A stretch of DNA of 64,000 nucleotides from Chloroflexota bacterium (GCA_014584575.1 JACTMP010000028.1:1-64000), one strand, 5' to 3'; positions 1-9,137 are shown, counted from the stretch's first letter. Numbers and translations are program-made. The notes: a model not told the origin generated them from the letters alone.

Positions 1-1
1 C

Positions 2-1048
2 AACTCGGCTGGTTCTCATGGTGTCCTGGTAGAAAGCGCCGGCCTTTACGGTTTCCGCGTCAACAACGCCGTCAACGCCGGTGTGCGCGTCGGCCACAGC
101 GATGGCGATGGCATGGTGATATGCAACACCGGCAATGAAACCGGTTGCCCCCGCAGTGATTTGAATAATGCCATTGAGATCGGTAATGCAGAACATCATG
201 GCGTGTCTGTGAACTCGGCTGGTTCCCTTGGCGTGTATGTGGGTTCGGCTGGTTCCTATGGTGTGGTGGTGGGTTCGGCTGGCATCTCTGGCGTGCATGT
301 GAGTTCGGCTAGCACTGGCGTGTTTGTGGATTCGGCTGGCAGCACTGGCGTATATGTGGGTTCGACCGGAAGCACTGGCGTGTTTGTGGATTCGGCGGGC
401 CACCATGGCGTGTTGGTGGATTCGGCTGGTGCGGCCGGTTTTCGTATTAATACTCCGGCTACGAATGGCTTTTATGCCTTTGATGCCGGAGACAGCGGCA
501 TTTGGGTAAGGGATGCTACTAACTACGCCGGCTACTTTGGCGGGGATATCTACGTCACCGGCAGTTGCGGCGGCTGCCTGCTGGCTACCTTTGGCATCAA
601 TAACGGTCCGAATGCCTTACAACCCGGCGACATTGTGTCCGTAGCTGGTACCCAGGCCGGTCCGGCAGCCAACACGGAGATGCTGCTGCAGGTGCAGCCG
701 GCGGCCGTGGGACAGCCGTTGGTCGGCGTCGTTTCCGGCCGGGCGGAGCTGCGCACCAGCGCTGAAGATGGCACAACGGTTTTAGTCCCGCGCGCCGGGG
801 AACCTGCCGAACCAAACGACTACGTGTCCATCATCATTTATGGGCCGGTACAACTGCCAGCGAGCGCCGCCGCCTTTGCCGCCGGTGATCGGGTGACATT
901 GGCTGAAAACGGCCGTATCCGCGCCCTGCAAACCGTGGAACTAAATGGCGTCCCTCTGGCTGAAGCCGCGCCTACCCTGGGCATTACCCTGGAAGCGAGC
1001 GATAGTGATGGCGATGGTCTGGTCTGGGTCCTGGTTAATCCACACTGA
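2..1048 (+). CDS. Repeat-built surface/exported protein, 5' end outside window
   Basis: The frame is open from base 2, so the gene begins upstream of the window; the GTG at 83 is internal. The visible N-terminal half is a run of about eight near-identical 10-residue units of the type GVxVxSAGxx (for example GVYVGSAGSY and GVFVDSAGST), roughly bases 200-440, encoded by 30-bp DNA repeats. Short Gly/Val/Ser repeats like this suggest a beta-solenoid or beta-roll, but no family is certain. The C-terminal 150 residues are non-repetitive and start near a CGGC pair (NSCGGC-like), ending in a beta-rich domain (GDIVSVAG, VGVVSGRAEL). A small secreted protein follows 8 bases later, so the two are probably cotranscribed. 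The function is unknown; a cell-surface role is inferred from composition only. Confidence 0.6.
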   Translation, partial: NSAGSHGVLVESAGLYGFRVNNAVNAGVRVGHSDGDGMVICNTGNETGCPRSDLNNAIEIGNAEHHGVSVNSAGSLGVYVGSAGSYGVVVGSAGISGVHVSSASTGVFVDSAGSTGVYVGSTGSTGVFVDSAGHHGVLVDSAGAAGFRINTPATNGFYAFDAGDSGIWVRDATNYAGYFGGDIYVTGSCGGCLLATFGINNGPNALQPGDIVSVAGTQAGPAANTEMLLQVQPAAVGQPLVGVVSGRAELRTSAEDGTTVLVPRAGEPAEPNDYVSIIIYGPVQLPASAAAFAAGDRVTLAENGRIRALQTVELNGVPLAEAAPTLGITLEASDSDGDGLVWVLVNPH

Positions 1049-1056
1049 GGTGAAAC

Positions 1057-1338
1057 ATGCTAAAAAAAGGCATTCTCCTTATTCTGGCGCTGCTCCTGTT
1101 TGGCAGCTTTATCTGGACGGTTTCTGCAAATCCCGAAAGTTTTAGCATCGATTGGTGGACAGTGGATGCGGGCGGAGGTCAAAGTTCGGGAGGCGCTTAT
1201 GCACTCATAGGGACAGTGGCTCAGCCCGATGCAGGGATGATGGCTGGTGGTGATTATACGGTGAACGGTGGGTTTTGGAACGCGGCCGGAGCTATGCCAC
1301 CCTTTAGTGATGTTTACCTCCCGGTTGTGATTCGTTAG
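1057..1338 (+). CDS. Small secreted protein with YLPVV tail
   Basis: A 93-residue protein with a clear signal peptide: MLKKG, then a hydrophobic core (ILLILALLLFGSFIW) and a likely cleavage after VSA-N. The mature part contains SIDWWTVDAGGG followed by a Gly-rich stretch with AYALIGTVAQPDAG, and it ends in VYLPVVIR. The same kind of tail or linker (YLPLVTR, YLPLVTK) appears in two other exported proteins of this window. It starts 8 bp after the preceding surface-protein gene with a GAGGTGAA-type ribosome site, so it is likely in the same operon. I do not recognise a named family. It may be a short surface-associated accessory peptide. Confidence 0.6.
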   Translation: MLKKGILLILALLLFGSFIWTVSANPESFSIDWWTVDAGGGQSSGGAYALIGTVAQPDAGMMAGGDYTVNGGFWNAAGAMPPFSDVYLPVVIR

Positions 1339-1416
1339 GGAAATAGATTTCGCAAGTCCTGGCTGAACGGCGTGCTGAACTTGTGGAACTGGCTATTGCG
1401 TCCTTCGCAGATTAAC

Positions 1417-1449
1417 TGCTCACCACTCACCGCTCACCGTTCACTTTTC
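1417..1449. repeat. Heptamer array (CTCACCG type)
   Basis: About four degenerate copies of a 7-bp unit (CTCACCA, CTCACCG, CTCACCG, TTCACTT) lie at the 3' end of the histidine ammonia-lyase gene. On the minus strand the array supplies the last codons (KSER) and the TGA stop of that gene. Confidence 0.6.
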
Positions 1450-2990
1450 AACACTGCTTCCACCGCCCACTTAATTGTACCATCAGCCACCAACCGGCGT
1501 AACTGTTCAATATGGGGGGCTAACACGGTATCGTCGGCCAGGAAGGGGACGGATTGGCGGATGAGATGGTAGGCTACGGCCGTGCCCCGCCCCAACTGCT
1601 TCTCCTCCCCCATGACCTGCCGCCGGAAATCCACTCCCTGTGCCGCGCCCAATAGTTCAATCGCCACAATCGTTTCCACGTGATCCAGGATTTGCGCGGC
1701 CTGGCGCACGGCCGTGGCCCCCATACTCACATGGTCTTCCACATTGGCGCTGCTGGGGATGGTGTCCGCGCTGGCGGGGTGAACCAGGACTTTGTTCTCC
1801 GAAGCCAGCGCGGCGGCCGTATATTGGGCCATCATCAGGCCACTTTCCAGGCCGCCATCTTCGGTGAGGAACATGGGCAAGACACGGCCGTTGCTGTCCG
1901 CATCCACCAGCCGTGCCATGCGCCGTTCGCTCATATTGCCGATTTCCGTCAGCGCCAGCTTCATATAATCCATGGCCATGGCAATCGGTTCACCATGAAA
2001 ATTGCCCGCCGAAATCACTTCCGCCTGCCCGGTGGCCTCGTCCACAAAAATGATGGGATTGTCGTTGACGGAATTGAGTTCAATATCAATCACCCACTGC
2101 GCATAGGCAATAGCGTCACGGGCCGCGCCATGCACCTGGGGCACGCAGCGCAGCGTGTACGGGTCTTGCACATTCAGCGGGTCATACCCACGCAAAAGCT
2201 GGCTGCCCTGCAACAATTGGCGCAAAAAGGCGGCGCAATCAATCTGGCGCGGGTGGGGGCGGGCGGCATGGACACGGCCGTCATACGCCCGATCCGTCCC
2301 ATGCAGCGCCTCCAACGTCAGGGCAGCAGCGATGTCGGCGGTCAGCGCCAGATTGATGGCGCGGCGCACTTGCAGCGCCCCCAGGCCCACCATAAAGCTG
2401 GTGCCGTTGAGCAGCGCCAGCCCTTCTTTGGCTTCCAGTTCCAACGGTTGCAGGCCGCCTAGTTCCAGGGCGGCACGGCCGTGCATCACTTCCCCATTCA
2501 CCACCGCTTCCCCCTCGCCAATCAGCACCAGCGCCAGATGAGCCAGCGGGGCCAGGTCGCCGCTGGCCCCCAGCGACCCCTGCGCCGGGATGCGCGGGTG
2601 GATGTGCTGGTTGAGCATGTCTAGCAACAACTGAACTACCAACGGCCGCACGCCGGAATGTCCAATGGCCAGGGTGTTGGCGCGGACGACGAGCATGGCG
2701 CGCACGGCCGTTTCTGGCAGCAGCGGCCCCACCCCCACGGCATGGCTGCGCACCAGATTGACCTGTAGCTGTTTTACCTGGTCGGGCGAAATGATCTTGT
2801 CTTTGAAACGGCCGAAGCCGGTGGTAATGCCATACACCACTTCGCCCCGCGCCACCAATTCGTCCACCGCCCGGCGGGAACGTTCCATAGGCGGGATGGC
2901 GGCGGGGTCTAGTTGCACGGTACGGCCGTGGGCCACCGCCACCACATCATCCACCTGCAAATTTGTGCCGGAAATAGTTAAGGGAATCAT
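1434..2990 (-). CDS. hutH: Histidine ammonia-lyase
   Basis: Non-oxidative deamination of L-histidine to urocanate and ammonia in the cytosol, first step of histidine degradation. Starting at the ATG at 2990 the protein has 518 residues and the MIO-forming triad Ala-Ser-Gly (in GSLGASGDLAPL) falls at residues 142-144, the same numbering as classical HutH; this decides the start over two further in-frame upstream start codons. Other family features are YGITTGFGRF near the N-terminus, the SVNDNP and GNFHGEP stretches, and SSANVEDHVSMG. No hutU, hutI or hutG gene is next to it, so it is an orphan of the pathway here. A perfect TATAAT lies six bases upstream of the ATG, suggesting a leaderless mRNA. 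Tyr/Phe lyases share the fold, but the HAL assignment is favoured by the length and these motifs. Confidence 0.93.
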   Translation of the reverse strand: MIPLTISGTNLQVDDVVAVAHGRTVQLDPAAIPPMERSRRAVDELVARGEVVYGITTGFGRFKDKIISPDQVKQLQVNLVRSHAVGVGPLLPETAVRAMLVVRANTLAIGHSGVRPLVVQLLLDMLNQHIHPRIPAQGSLGASGDLAPLAHLALVLIGEGEAVVNGEVMHGRAALELGGLQPLELEAKEGLALLNGTSFMVGLGALQVRRAINLALTADIAAALTLEALHGTDRAYDGRVHAARPHPRQIDCAAFLRQLLQGSQLLRGYDPLNVQDPYTLRCVPQVHGAARDAIAYAQWVIDIELNSVNDNPIIFVDEATGQAEVISAGNFHGEPIAMAMDYMKLALTEIGNMSERRMARLVDADSNGRVLPMFLTEDGGLESGLMMAQYTAAALASENKVLVHPASADTIPSSANVEDHVSMGATAVRQAAQILDHVETIVAIELLGAAQGVDFRRQVMGEEKQLGRGTAVAYHLIRQSVPFLADDTVLAPHIEQLRRLVADGTIKWAVEAVLKSER

Positions 2991-2996
2991 GGGGCA

Positions 2997-3002
2997 ATTA
3001 TA
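2997..3002 (-). promoter_or_regulatory. Candidate -10 box for leaderless hutH
   Basis: On the minus strand TATAAT is followed by six bases and then the hutH ATG, so transcription would begin at about the A of the ATG. No convincing -35 hexamer is visible at 16-18 bp and no Shine-Dalgarno site precedes this ATG. Confidence 0.35.
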
Positions 3003-3120
3003 CGCCATGCCGCCCATAATTCGCTTATCAGTAGGTGGCAGGGTAGGGAATAGTATGTTATTTTTCGTTCGGATAGATGTAACGCTTTACCAAATCGCGT
3101 TACTTTACAAAGGAGAGACT

Positions 3121-3516
3121 ATGTTTGACGAACAGGCGCGTTCGGTATTAAACCAGCCGGTCATTGTCCGGCTGACCACCATCCGCCCGAATGGTTATCC
3201 ACATACGATTCCCGTCTGGTTTATGCTGGATGGGGAAGAGTTGGTGCTGTTTTCCAGCCGGGATAACCGTAAAGTGAAAAATGCCCTGGCAAACCCCAAA
3301 GGCAGCATCGCCATTGGCGGCGACCCGGTGGGCAGCCCATGTTACCTGGTTGACGGTGATCTGATGGTAGAAGATGACCCTGATCACCACATGGCCGCCC
3401 GCATCACTCACCACTACGAATCCCCGGAGAAGGCTGAAGAATATCTACAATCCTGGCACAATGAGGATTTTGTGGTGCTGCGGCTGAGACCCAGGCGCGT
3501 GGTGAAGGTGAGTTAA
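3121..3516 (+). CDS. Pyridoxamine 5'-phosphate oxidase-fold (F420/FMN) protein
   Basis: A 131-residue split-barrel flavin-type protein. The start at 3121 is set by a good ribosome site (AAAGGAGAGA, 4 bases upstream of ATG); the open frame continues further upstream but only as the antisense of hutH. Recognisable features are VIVRLTTIRPNGYPHTIPVWF, typical of the N-terminal strand of small PNPOx/F420-dependent enzymes that bind the cofactor phosphate, then KVKNALANPKGSIAI and a C-terminal basic strand (LRPRRVVKVS). Such proteins reduce or oxidise unsaturated or biliverdin-like substrates using FMN or F420; the substrate cannot be read from sequence. It is divergent from hutH, so the 130 bp between them should hold two promoters. 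Confidence 0.75.
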   Translation: MFDEQARSVLNQPVIVRLTTIRPNGYPHTIPVWFMLDGEELVLFSSRDNRKVKNALANPKGSIAIGGDPVGSPCYLVDGDLMVEDDPDHHMAARITHHYESPEKAEEYLQSWHNEDFVVLRLRPRRVVKVS

Positions 3517-3631
3517 GGTAACGGCCGTAGAGAGGAACGAATGGATTGTTCCCATAAGCCCTTGCGCTATGAGACAGATATGTGGTAAGTTGTGGATATT
3601 GCATAAATTTCACAATTTATAGAAGGAGTGG

Positions 3632-3937
3632 ATGATGTCCAAAACTATCACATCTACTGAACTACAAAAAAACACACGTGCGGTCATTGATTGGACGCGC
3701 ATACGAGGAGAGCCGGTCATTGTGGAAAGTTATGGCAAGCCGATGGCGGCTATTCTTTCCTATGACGAGTATCAGGCATACTGGCAGTATAAACAGGCAC
3801 GTTCCGCCCGTTTTGCCCAACTACGTGTAGCGGCAACAGCTAATGCAACTGCCAATGAACTGAGTGAAGATGAGGCGATGGCATTGGTAGAGGCTGCGCG
3901 CCAGGAGTTGTTTAACGAACAGCAGCCAACCTCATGA
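3632..3937 (+). CDS. Phd/YefM-type antitoxin
   Basis: A 101-residue protein whose N-terminal half is a Phd/YefM DNA-binding fold: TSTELQKNTRAVIDWTR followed by EPVIVESYGKPMAAILSYDEYQ. The C-terminal part is acidic and probably disordered, serving to wrap the toxin. The ribosome site is GAAGGAGTGG; ATG at 3632 or 3635 are both possible. Its stop overlaps the ATG of the PIN-domain toxin by four bases (ATGA), the usual antitoxin-first arrangement. Such antitoxins usually autorepress their promoter. Neither gene contains the ACGGCCGT octamer that is frequent in neighbours, which suggests recent acquisition. Confidence 0.85.
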   Translation: MMSKTITSTELQKNTRAVIDWTRIRGEPVIVESYGKPMAAILSYDEYQAYWQYKQARSARFAQLRVAATANATANELSEDEAMALVEAARQELFNEQQPTS

Positions 3938-4353
3938 TTCGGGCTGTTTTAGACACCAATCTGATTGTCAGTTACCTGCTTACCCAAAGCGAAACGATGT
4001 CGCGCCTGATTGATCATTGGGAGCAGGGGCATTTTGTCTATTTATTGTCGCCGGTCATGCTGAATGAGTTAAGGGAGGTTGTTTACCGGCCACGCTTACG
4101 CCAGCAGATGCGGGTTGATCCGGCTGTCTTGTTGGAGGTGATTGAAGCGGATGCGGAGTTAGTGCCGGGCAGCCTGGTTCTGTCCGGCGTCTGCCGCGAT
4201 CCAAAGGACGAACCATTTATTACCTGTGCGGTGGAAGGGAATGCTGCTTATCTGGTGACTGGCGACGCCGATTTGCTGGACATGGTAACTTTTCAAGGTG
4301 TGACCATGATCCGGGCGTATGATTTTGTGCAACTGCTGAACATCGCCGTGTAG
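3934..4353 (+). CDS. PIN-domain toxin
   Basis: A 139-residue PIN-domain ribonuclease of the COG1569-like group. The N-terminus MIRAVLDTNLIVSYLL carries the first catalytic Asp; further acidic residues are in the LNELREVVYRPRL region and in CRDPKDEPFITCAVEG, and the last strand holds VTGDADLL. The expected action is Mg-dependent RNA cleavage that stops growth when the upstream Phd-type antitoxin is lost. It overlaps the antitoxin by four bases and is followed 9 bp later by a lipase gene. All key acidic residues appear intact. Confidence 0.85.
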   Translation: MIRAVLDTNLIVSYLLTQSETMSRLIDHWEQGHFVYLLSPVMLNELREVVYRPRLRQQMRVDPAVLLEVIEADAELVPGSLVLSGVCRDPKDEPFITCAVEGNAAYLVTGDADLLDMVTFQGVTMIRAYDFVQLLNIAV

Positions 4354-4362
4354 GAGGAACCC

Positions 4363-5283
4363 ATGAGCAAGTTTCGCATTTTGTGTCTGGATGGCGGGGG
4401 GATACGGGGATTGTACACGGCCGTGCTGCTAGACCGCATTCAAACGGCCGTGCCCACTCTCCTGGATGACATTCACCTCTATGCAGGTACTTCTACCGGT
4501 GGCATCATCGCCCTGGGGTTGGCGGCCGGGCGCACACCGGCCGAAGGCGTGGCCCTTTACCAGCATTGGGGGCCGCGCATCTTTTCCCGCTCGCTGGTCT
4601 GGCAACTGCGTACCCTGTGGGGGCTGATTGGCGCAAAATACAACAATGAAATGCTCCATGAAGCCGTCGCCAGCGAGTTGGGCGATCTGACGATGGCCGA
4701 CCTGGCTCAGCGCGGCAAACACGTGCTGATTGCCAGCTTTGATCTGGATGGCGGGCAACGGCCGCCACACTGCTGGCGACCCAAATTTTTCCACAATTTC
4801 CCCGGCCCTACCGGCGACCCGGACGAGAAGCTGGCCGATGTCGCCATGTACACCAGCGCCGCCCCCACCTATTTCCCGTCGTACCAGGGGTATGTGGACG
4901 GTGGGGTGGCGGCTAACAGCCCGACGATGGCGGCGCTGGCGCAGGCGCTCGACCCCGGCACCGGTGGCCAAGCGTTGGCCGATATTCGTTTACTGTCATT
5001 CGGCACCGGGCAGTCTCCACAAGCGATTGAAGGTGAGCGGCACAATTGGGGGCTGCTGCAATGGGCCAGCCCGGCCATTCCCATCATGCTGGAAGGCTCA
5101 ATGGATACTCAAAATTATGAAAGCCAGCGTATTCTGGGGACGGAGCAGTATCATCGCCTGAACAAGGCATTGCCGGAACCGGTGGAACTGGATGATGTGG
5201 GCAGTATGGACAGGCTGATCGCGTATGCTAACGCGGTGGATATTGGGCCGACGGTGGCCTGGATAGAACAGTTCTTTTTGTAG
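4363..5283 (+). CDS. Patatin-like phospholipase
   Basis: A 306-residue acyl hydrolase of the patatin family. The oxyanion loop DGGGIRG is at residues 9-15, the nucleophile Ser lies in GTSTGG near residue 44, and the catalytic Asp is in DGGVAANSP near residue 180, giving the Ser-Asp dyad. There is no signal peptide, so it is probably cytosolic or peripheral at the membrane and cleaves acyl chains from phospholipids or other lipids. It has a strong ribosome site (TAGGAGGAA). It starts 9 bp after the PIN toxin gene, but the ACGGCCGT octamer reappears in this gene, so it is more likely a resident gene. A strong hairpin follows its stop. Confidence 0.9.
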   Translation: MSKFRILCLDGGGIRGLYTAVLLDRIQTAVPTLLDDIHLYAGTSTGGIIALGLAAGRTPAEGVALYQHWGPRIFSRSLVWQLRTLWGLIGAKYNNEMLHEAVASELGDLTMADLAQRGKHVLIASFDLDGGQRPPHCWRPKFFHNFPGPTGDPDEKLADVAMYTSAAPTYFPSYQGYVDGGVAANSPTMAALAQALDPGTGGQALADIRLLSFGTGQSPQAIEGERHNWGLLQWASPAIPIMLEGSMDTQNYESQRILGTEQYHRLNKALPEPVELDDVGSMDRLIAYANAVDIGPTVAWIEQFFL

Positions 5284-5291
5284 AAATGGGA

Positions 5292-5324
5292 AGACCCTAA
5301 GGGTTTCAAAAACCCTTAGGGTCT
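5292..5324. terminator. Bidirectional hairpin between convergent genes
   Basis: An inverted repeat with arms AGACCCTAAGGGTTT and AACCCTTAGGGTCT around a short CAAA loop. It lies after the patatin gene and overlaps the last codons (DPKGF-stop) of the convergent enoyl-CoA hydratase gene. A related CCTGAGGGTTTC/GAAACCCTTAGG hairpin occurs at 42491-42515. Confidence 0.6.
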
Positions 5325-6121
5325 GGCTGACTTGAAGGGTAAAACGGCCGTACCTTCCCCCGCAACCCCTCTACCCCCGCCATCATGTCTTCGCCAAAAA
5401 AGTTGAGCATTTCCAGCGCCAGCGAATGGTCGAAAATGGGGCCGGCCTGGAGCAGCCATTGGTTCAGGGCACGTTTGGTGAACTGGATGGCATGGCGGGG
5501 GCCGGTGGCCAGATTGGTGGCAATTTCCATCGCCTTGTCGAGCAACTGCTCATCGGGCACGGCCAGGCTCACCAGGCCCATATCGGCGGCGGTACGGCCG
5601 TCTACAAAATCACTGGTCATCAGGTAATACTTGGCTTTGGCCATGCCGCACAGCAAGGGCCAGATGATGGCCGCATGGTCGCCCGCCGCCACCCCCATGC
5701 GCACATGCCCATCGGCCAGCCTCGCCGTCTCTGCGGCAATACTGATGTCGGCCAGCAGCGCCACCACCAACCCCGCGCCCACGGCCGGCCCGTTGATGGC
5801 CGAGATGATCGGTTTGCGACAATGCAGCATGTTGTAAACCAGCAGCCGCGCCTCATCCAGGATGCGCAATATCTCTTCGTAGTTCCTGTAAGCGTCTGTC
5901 ACCAGTTGCAGGTCGCCGCCGGCGGAAAAGGCGCGCCCGGCGCCGGTGACGACGGCCACATGCACCTCCGGGTCGCGGTCAATGAGCGGCCACACTTCCA
6001 CCAGTTCGGTGTGCAGCCGGGCGTCGGCGGCGTTGAGCAGTTCAGGCCGGTTCAGCGTCAGCCACAAAATATGGTGGTCGCGCTTTTCAAAGAGGATGTG
6101 CTGGAAGTCGTCGTATTGCAT
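5306..6121 (-). CDS. Enoyl-CoA hydratase/isomerase family protein
   Basis: A 271-residue crotonase-fold protein acting on acyl-CoA thioesters. The N-terminal [17 protein letters not shown] and the oxyanion-hole segments [13 protein letters not shown] and [18 protein letters not shown] are typical. The second catalytic Glu seen in true hydratases (the Glu of GxPE) is replaced in [12 protein letters not shown], so it may be an isomerase, hydrolase or another crotonase rather than a beta-oxidation hydratase. The ATG at 6121 is chosen because GAGGAACACC precedes it; a TTG lies four codons upstream. The gene is followed by the UPF0182 gene upstream on the same strand with a 30-bp gap, probably one transcript. 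Its last codons are formed by the terminator hairpin. Confidence 0.85.
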   Translation of the reverse strand: MQYDDFQHILFEKRDHHILWLTLNRPELLNAADARLHTELVEVWPLIDRDPEVHVAVVTGAGRAFSAGGDLQLVTDAYRNYEEILRILDEARLLVYNMLHCRKPIISAINGPAVGAGLVVALLADISIAAETARLADGHVRMGVAAGDHAAIIWPLLCGMAKAKYYLMTSDFVDGRTAADMGLVSLAVPDEQLLDKAMEIATNLATGPRHAIQFTKRALNQWLLQAGPIFDHSLALEMLNFFGEDMMAGVEGLRGKVRPFYPSSQPDPKGF

Positions 6122-6151
6122 GGTGTTCCTCAAATTTGGCTGCGCTCTGAT

Positions 6152-9049
6152 TTACTCATTTTCAATAAGTGTCATCAATTGAGTCAGGTCTTGTTGCAGG
6201 GCTTCCAGTTCCACGCCATAGGTGGCCCAGTCGCCGCTGCGTTGGGCGGCCTGGGCGGCTTCGTAGTGGGCGTTGGCAGAGGCGATCAGGTCGGCCAGGG
6301 CGGGGTCGAGGGGCACGGCCGTTTCACCGGTCCCTGTTTGTGATTCTGTAAGCAGCGGTACGGTCTCGCCAATGGCGGCGGCTACCGTTTCTGGTGCGGT
6401 GTCTAATAAGGCTGCCAGCGCCCCCGTCAGTGTGGTTTCCATTTCAATGCGGGCGTCCGTAGCCACGATCACCCGTTTCAGTTCCGGCAAGGCGTTATTT
6501 TCGCTCAGCAGGTAGATCGGCTCCACGTAGAGGAAACGGCCGTTCATGGGGATCACCAGCAAATTGCCACGAATGACCCGCGACCCGCTCTGGTTCCACA
6601 ACGAAAATTGCTCCGAAATCGCCGTCTCCTGGTCAATGCGCCCCTCGATTTGCATGGGGCCAAAGACCAGTTCCTGTTTGGGCAGTTCGTATACGACCAG
6701 TTCGCCATAGTTGGGCACGTCGTTGCGCGCTGCCAGCCAGGCAATCATATTGTCTTTGCCCAGCGGGGTATAGGGCTGGATGAGCAGATATTCCGTTTCC
6801 GTTTCTCCTGGCAGCGGCATGCTCACGTAATACGGCTCCACCGCCGTTTTGCTGTTGGTATTGCCATCCACCGTGTACAGTTCCGATGGAAGCTGCCAGA
6901 CATCCTCCTGGTTATAAAAGACGCGCGTATCGGTCATGTGATAACGCAGATACTGTTTGGTTTGCAACGAGAACATATCCACCGGGTAGCGCAGGTGGCG
7001 GCGCAAATTGGCGGGCATTTCGTCCAACGGTTGGAAGAGGCCGGGGAAGGCGCCGGCATAGGCTTGAATGAGAGGGTCGTCCGGGTCGGCAATGTAGTAG
7101 GTGACGGTGCCTTCGTAAGCGTCCATCACAATTTTGGCGGCGTTGCGCATGTAGTTGATGCGGTAGCGCTGGTTACCCATGGCCAGGGTGGCCGGTTCGG
7201 AATAGGGGAAGCGATCACTGATGGTGTAGGCGTCTTGCAGCCAGACGAGACGGCCGTCTTCCGTCACCACCAGATATGGGTCTTGATCCAGCAACAAAAA
7301 GGGGGCAATCTGGCGCATACGTTCCTGCACCTGGCGATGCAGCAGCACTTGTGTGTTGTCATCAATGTCATTGCTGAGCAAGATATTAAAATCGCCCAGG
7401 CGAATGGCAAAGGCCAGCCGTTTGAAGTAACTGTCTAACAAGACGCCGCCAATGCCGGCATATCGGGTATAGGCGTTATCCGTGCCCAGTGGGTAATCAA
7501 ACTCTTCCTGGCGGCTATTGACAAAGACGACGTCGGTGGTCAGTTCGCCGAAGTATATCTCCGGGCGGGTGACTTGGATATCCGGGATGCTGCTTTGCGG
7601 CGGCAAGTCTTTGATGAAAAAAATGGGCTGCCCTTCGGCCGTGAATTCGTTCACCGGGTTCATTACCACGCCGTAGCCGTGTGTGAAGACCAGGTTGGTA
7701 TTGACCCAGGTGGGGGTTTCCAGGCCGGCCTTGTTCAGTTCACGCGCTGCCAGCATCACCTGGCGCGTTTCGCCGCCAATCTGGTAGCGGTCAATATCAA
7801 TTTCGCCCATCTGGTAGTAGGTGCGCAGTTCTTGTACCTGGCGGTAGGTGGATTGCAGCGGCCGGTAATCCCAGAGGCGAATGTTTTTGACGATGACGGC
7901 GTTGCGTTCGATGTCTTGTTGCGTCAGGGGGGCGCCCAGGTCATACGGCCGTACCTCGATCCCATCCAGCCCAAAACCCAACCGGGTAAAGGTAATGTTG
8001 TGGGCAAGGTACGGGGATTCCCGCACCAGTTCATTGGGTTCCACCGAGTAGCGCTGCACAAAACCGGGCACCAGACTACCCAGGATGAGTGTGGCGGCCA
8101 GCCATAGAGCGGCGGTGAGCAGCAACGGCCGTAAATCGAACCGGAACACATTCAACAGCATCGCCAGTGCTGCCAGCCCCATAAAGAGCATTTGCGCATA
8201 GATGGCATACACCTGCACGTTCATATCGGTGTAACTGGCGCCGAAGGCCACGCCGCGTGGTGAATAAACCAGTTCATACAGGTCAAACAGGTAGCCCGCC
8301 GTCCACAGCGCCAGAATCAGCGCCGCCAGCAGCGCCACGTGCTGCCGGAAAACCTTAGACTCGTGTGGCCGCCAGGTACCGCGCTGAATTTCGGGCACGT
8401 GGTTGGCGGCATAAAGAGCAATGACGCCAATGAGGGTGATGACCAGCAGTGACACCAACCACTGCTGCACCAGGGTAAACAGCGGCAACTCAAAAAGATA
8501 AAAGCTGATATCCCGATCAAAAATGGGGTCGGCTGTGCCGTAGGGAACGCGGTGCAAATAACGCAGCACATCCCCCCAATAGACGGCGATGGAACTGGCA
8601 AAACCAAAAGCAACAAAGGCAGCCACACCAGTTATCAACCCGCGCACATAGGGCATTTGCAGTGGTTTGGGGTTAAAGGGCGGTGTGTCGCGCAAGGCAC
8701 GGCGGCGGGCAATCAGCCAGTTCACCACCAGGATGAGCAGCGCCAGCACAAAAAAGAAGACAAAGATGCCCAGGCGGGCCGCCCACTGTGTCAGCCAGAC
8801 GCCTTCGTAATTGACCGAGTTAAACCACAACCACTCCGTGTACACATTGGCCAGCCAGCCAATTGCCAGTATCACCCCCAACACAATCGCTGCGGTGATG
8901 ATCAGCCGGTTGGGACGGCCGTCACCCTCCGGTCGCGGCGGCAGCGGTGGCCGGAGGCCGCCCTCGTCATCTTTACGGTTGGTATCCCAGCCCGCCTCCT
9001 CCATGGCCCGGCGAAACACTTCGGGAATATCATACTCGTCTCGACTCAT
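6152..9049 (-). CDS. UPF0182 family large membrane protein
   Basis: A 965-residue protein of the UPF0182 (COG1615) family. The first 50 residues are cytosolic and acidic (DEYDIPEVFRRAMEEAGWD), followed by about seven transmembrane segments between residues 50 and 335 (LIITAAIVLGVILAIGWLA is the first). The large remaining part is extracytoplasmic and includes the family-typical NITFTRLGFGLDGIEV, VMNPVNEFTAEGQPIFFIKD and YTRYAGIGGVLL segments. The C-terminal tail is Ala/Glu-rich. The ribosome site AAGGAGTTTGTT precedes the ATG. The biological role of the family is not established; a link to envelope or extracellular polymer processing is only a guess. It lies directly downstream of the transglutaminase-like gene on the same strand. 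Confidence 0.93.
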   Translation of the reverse strand: MSRDEYDIPEVFRRAMEEAGWDTNRKDDEGGLRPPLPPRPEGDGRPNRLIITAAIVLGVILAIGWLANVYTEWLWFNSVNYEGVWLTQWAARLGIFVFFFVLALLILVVNWLIARRRALRDTPPFNPKPLQMPYVRGLITGVAAFVAFGFASSIAVYWGDVLRYLHRVPYGTADPIFDRDISFYLFELPLFTLVQQWLVSLLVITLIGVIALYAANHVPEIQRGTWRPHESKVFRQHVALLAALILALWTAGYLFDLYELVYSPRGVAFGASYTDMNVQVYAIYAQMLFMGLAALAMLLNVFRFDLRPLLLTAALWLAATLILGSLVPGFVQRYSVEPNELVRESPYLAHNITFTRLGFGLDGIEVRPYDLGAPLTQQDIERNAVIVKNIRLWDYRPLQSTYRQVQELRTYYQMGEIDIDRYQIGGETRQVMLAARELNKAGLETPTWVNTNLVFTHGYGVVMNPVNEFTAEGQPIFFIKDLPPQSSIPDIQVTRPEIYFGELTTDVVFVNSRQEEFDYPLGTDNAYTRYAGIGGVLLDSYFKRLAFAIRLGDFNILLSNDIDDNTQVLLHRQVQERMRQIAPFLLLDQDPYLVVTEDGRLVWLQDAYTISDRFPYSEPATLAMGNQRYRINYMRNAAKIVMDAYEGTVTYYIADPDDPLIQAYAGAFPGLFQPLDEMPANLRRHLRYPVDMFSLQTKQYLRYHMTDTRVFYNQEDVWQLPSELYTVDGNTNSKTAVEPYYVSMPLPGETETEYLLIQPYTPLGKDNMIAWLAARNDVPNYGELVVYELPKQELVFGPMQIEGRIDQETAISEQFSLWNQSGSRVIRGNLLVIPMNGRFLYVEPIYLLSENNALPELKRVIVATDARIEMETTLTGALAALLDTAPETVAAAIGETVPLLTESQTGTGETAVPLDPALADLIASANAHYEAAQAAQRSGDWATYGVELEALQQDLTQLMTLIENE

Positions 9050-9137
9050 AACAAACTCCTTCAGCCCTGATTATCGCACATTTTCCCTTTTATGGTCTGC
9101 GAAAGGTGTGAAGGAGCGTGAAGCTCTCTCTTACTGC

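Noticed and set aside
1680..2462. 260-residue open frame on the plus strand across hutH
   Set aside because: Antisense shadow of hutH: the translation is His/Gln/Gly/Arg-rich without domain features and the opposite strand has the conserved MIO motif.
2665..3120. N-terminal extension of the PNPOx-like gene
   Set aside because: The extension runs antisense to hutH; the ATG at 3121 has a strong ribosome site and matches family length.
5426..6343. 305-residue plus-strand open frame over the enoyl-CoA hydratase gene
   Set aside because: Composition typical of antisense reading of a high-GC gene; the crotonase motifs are on the minus strand.
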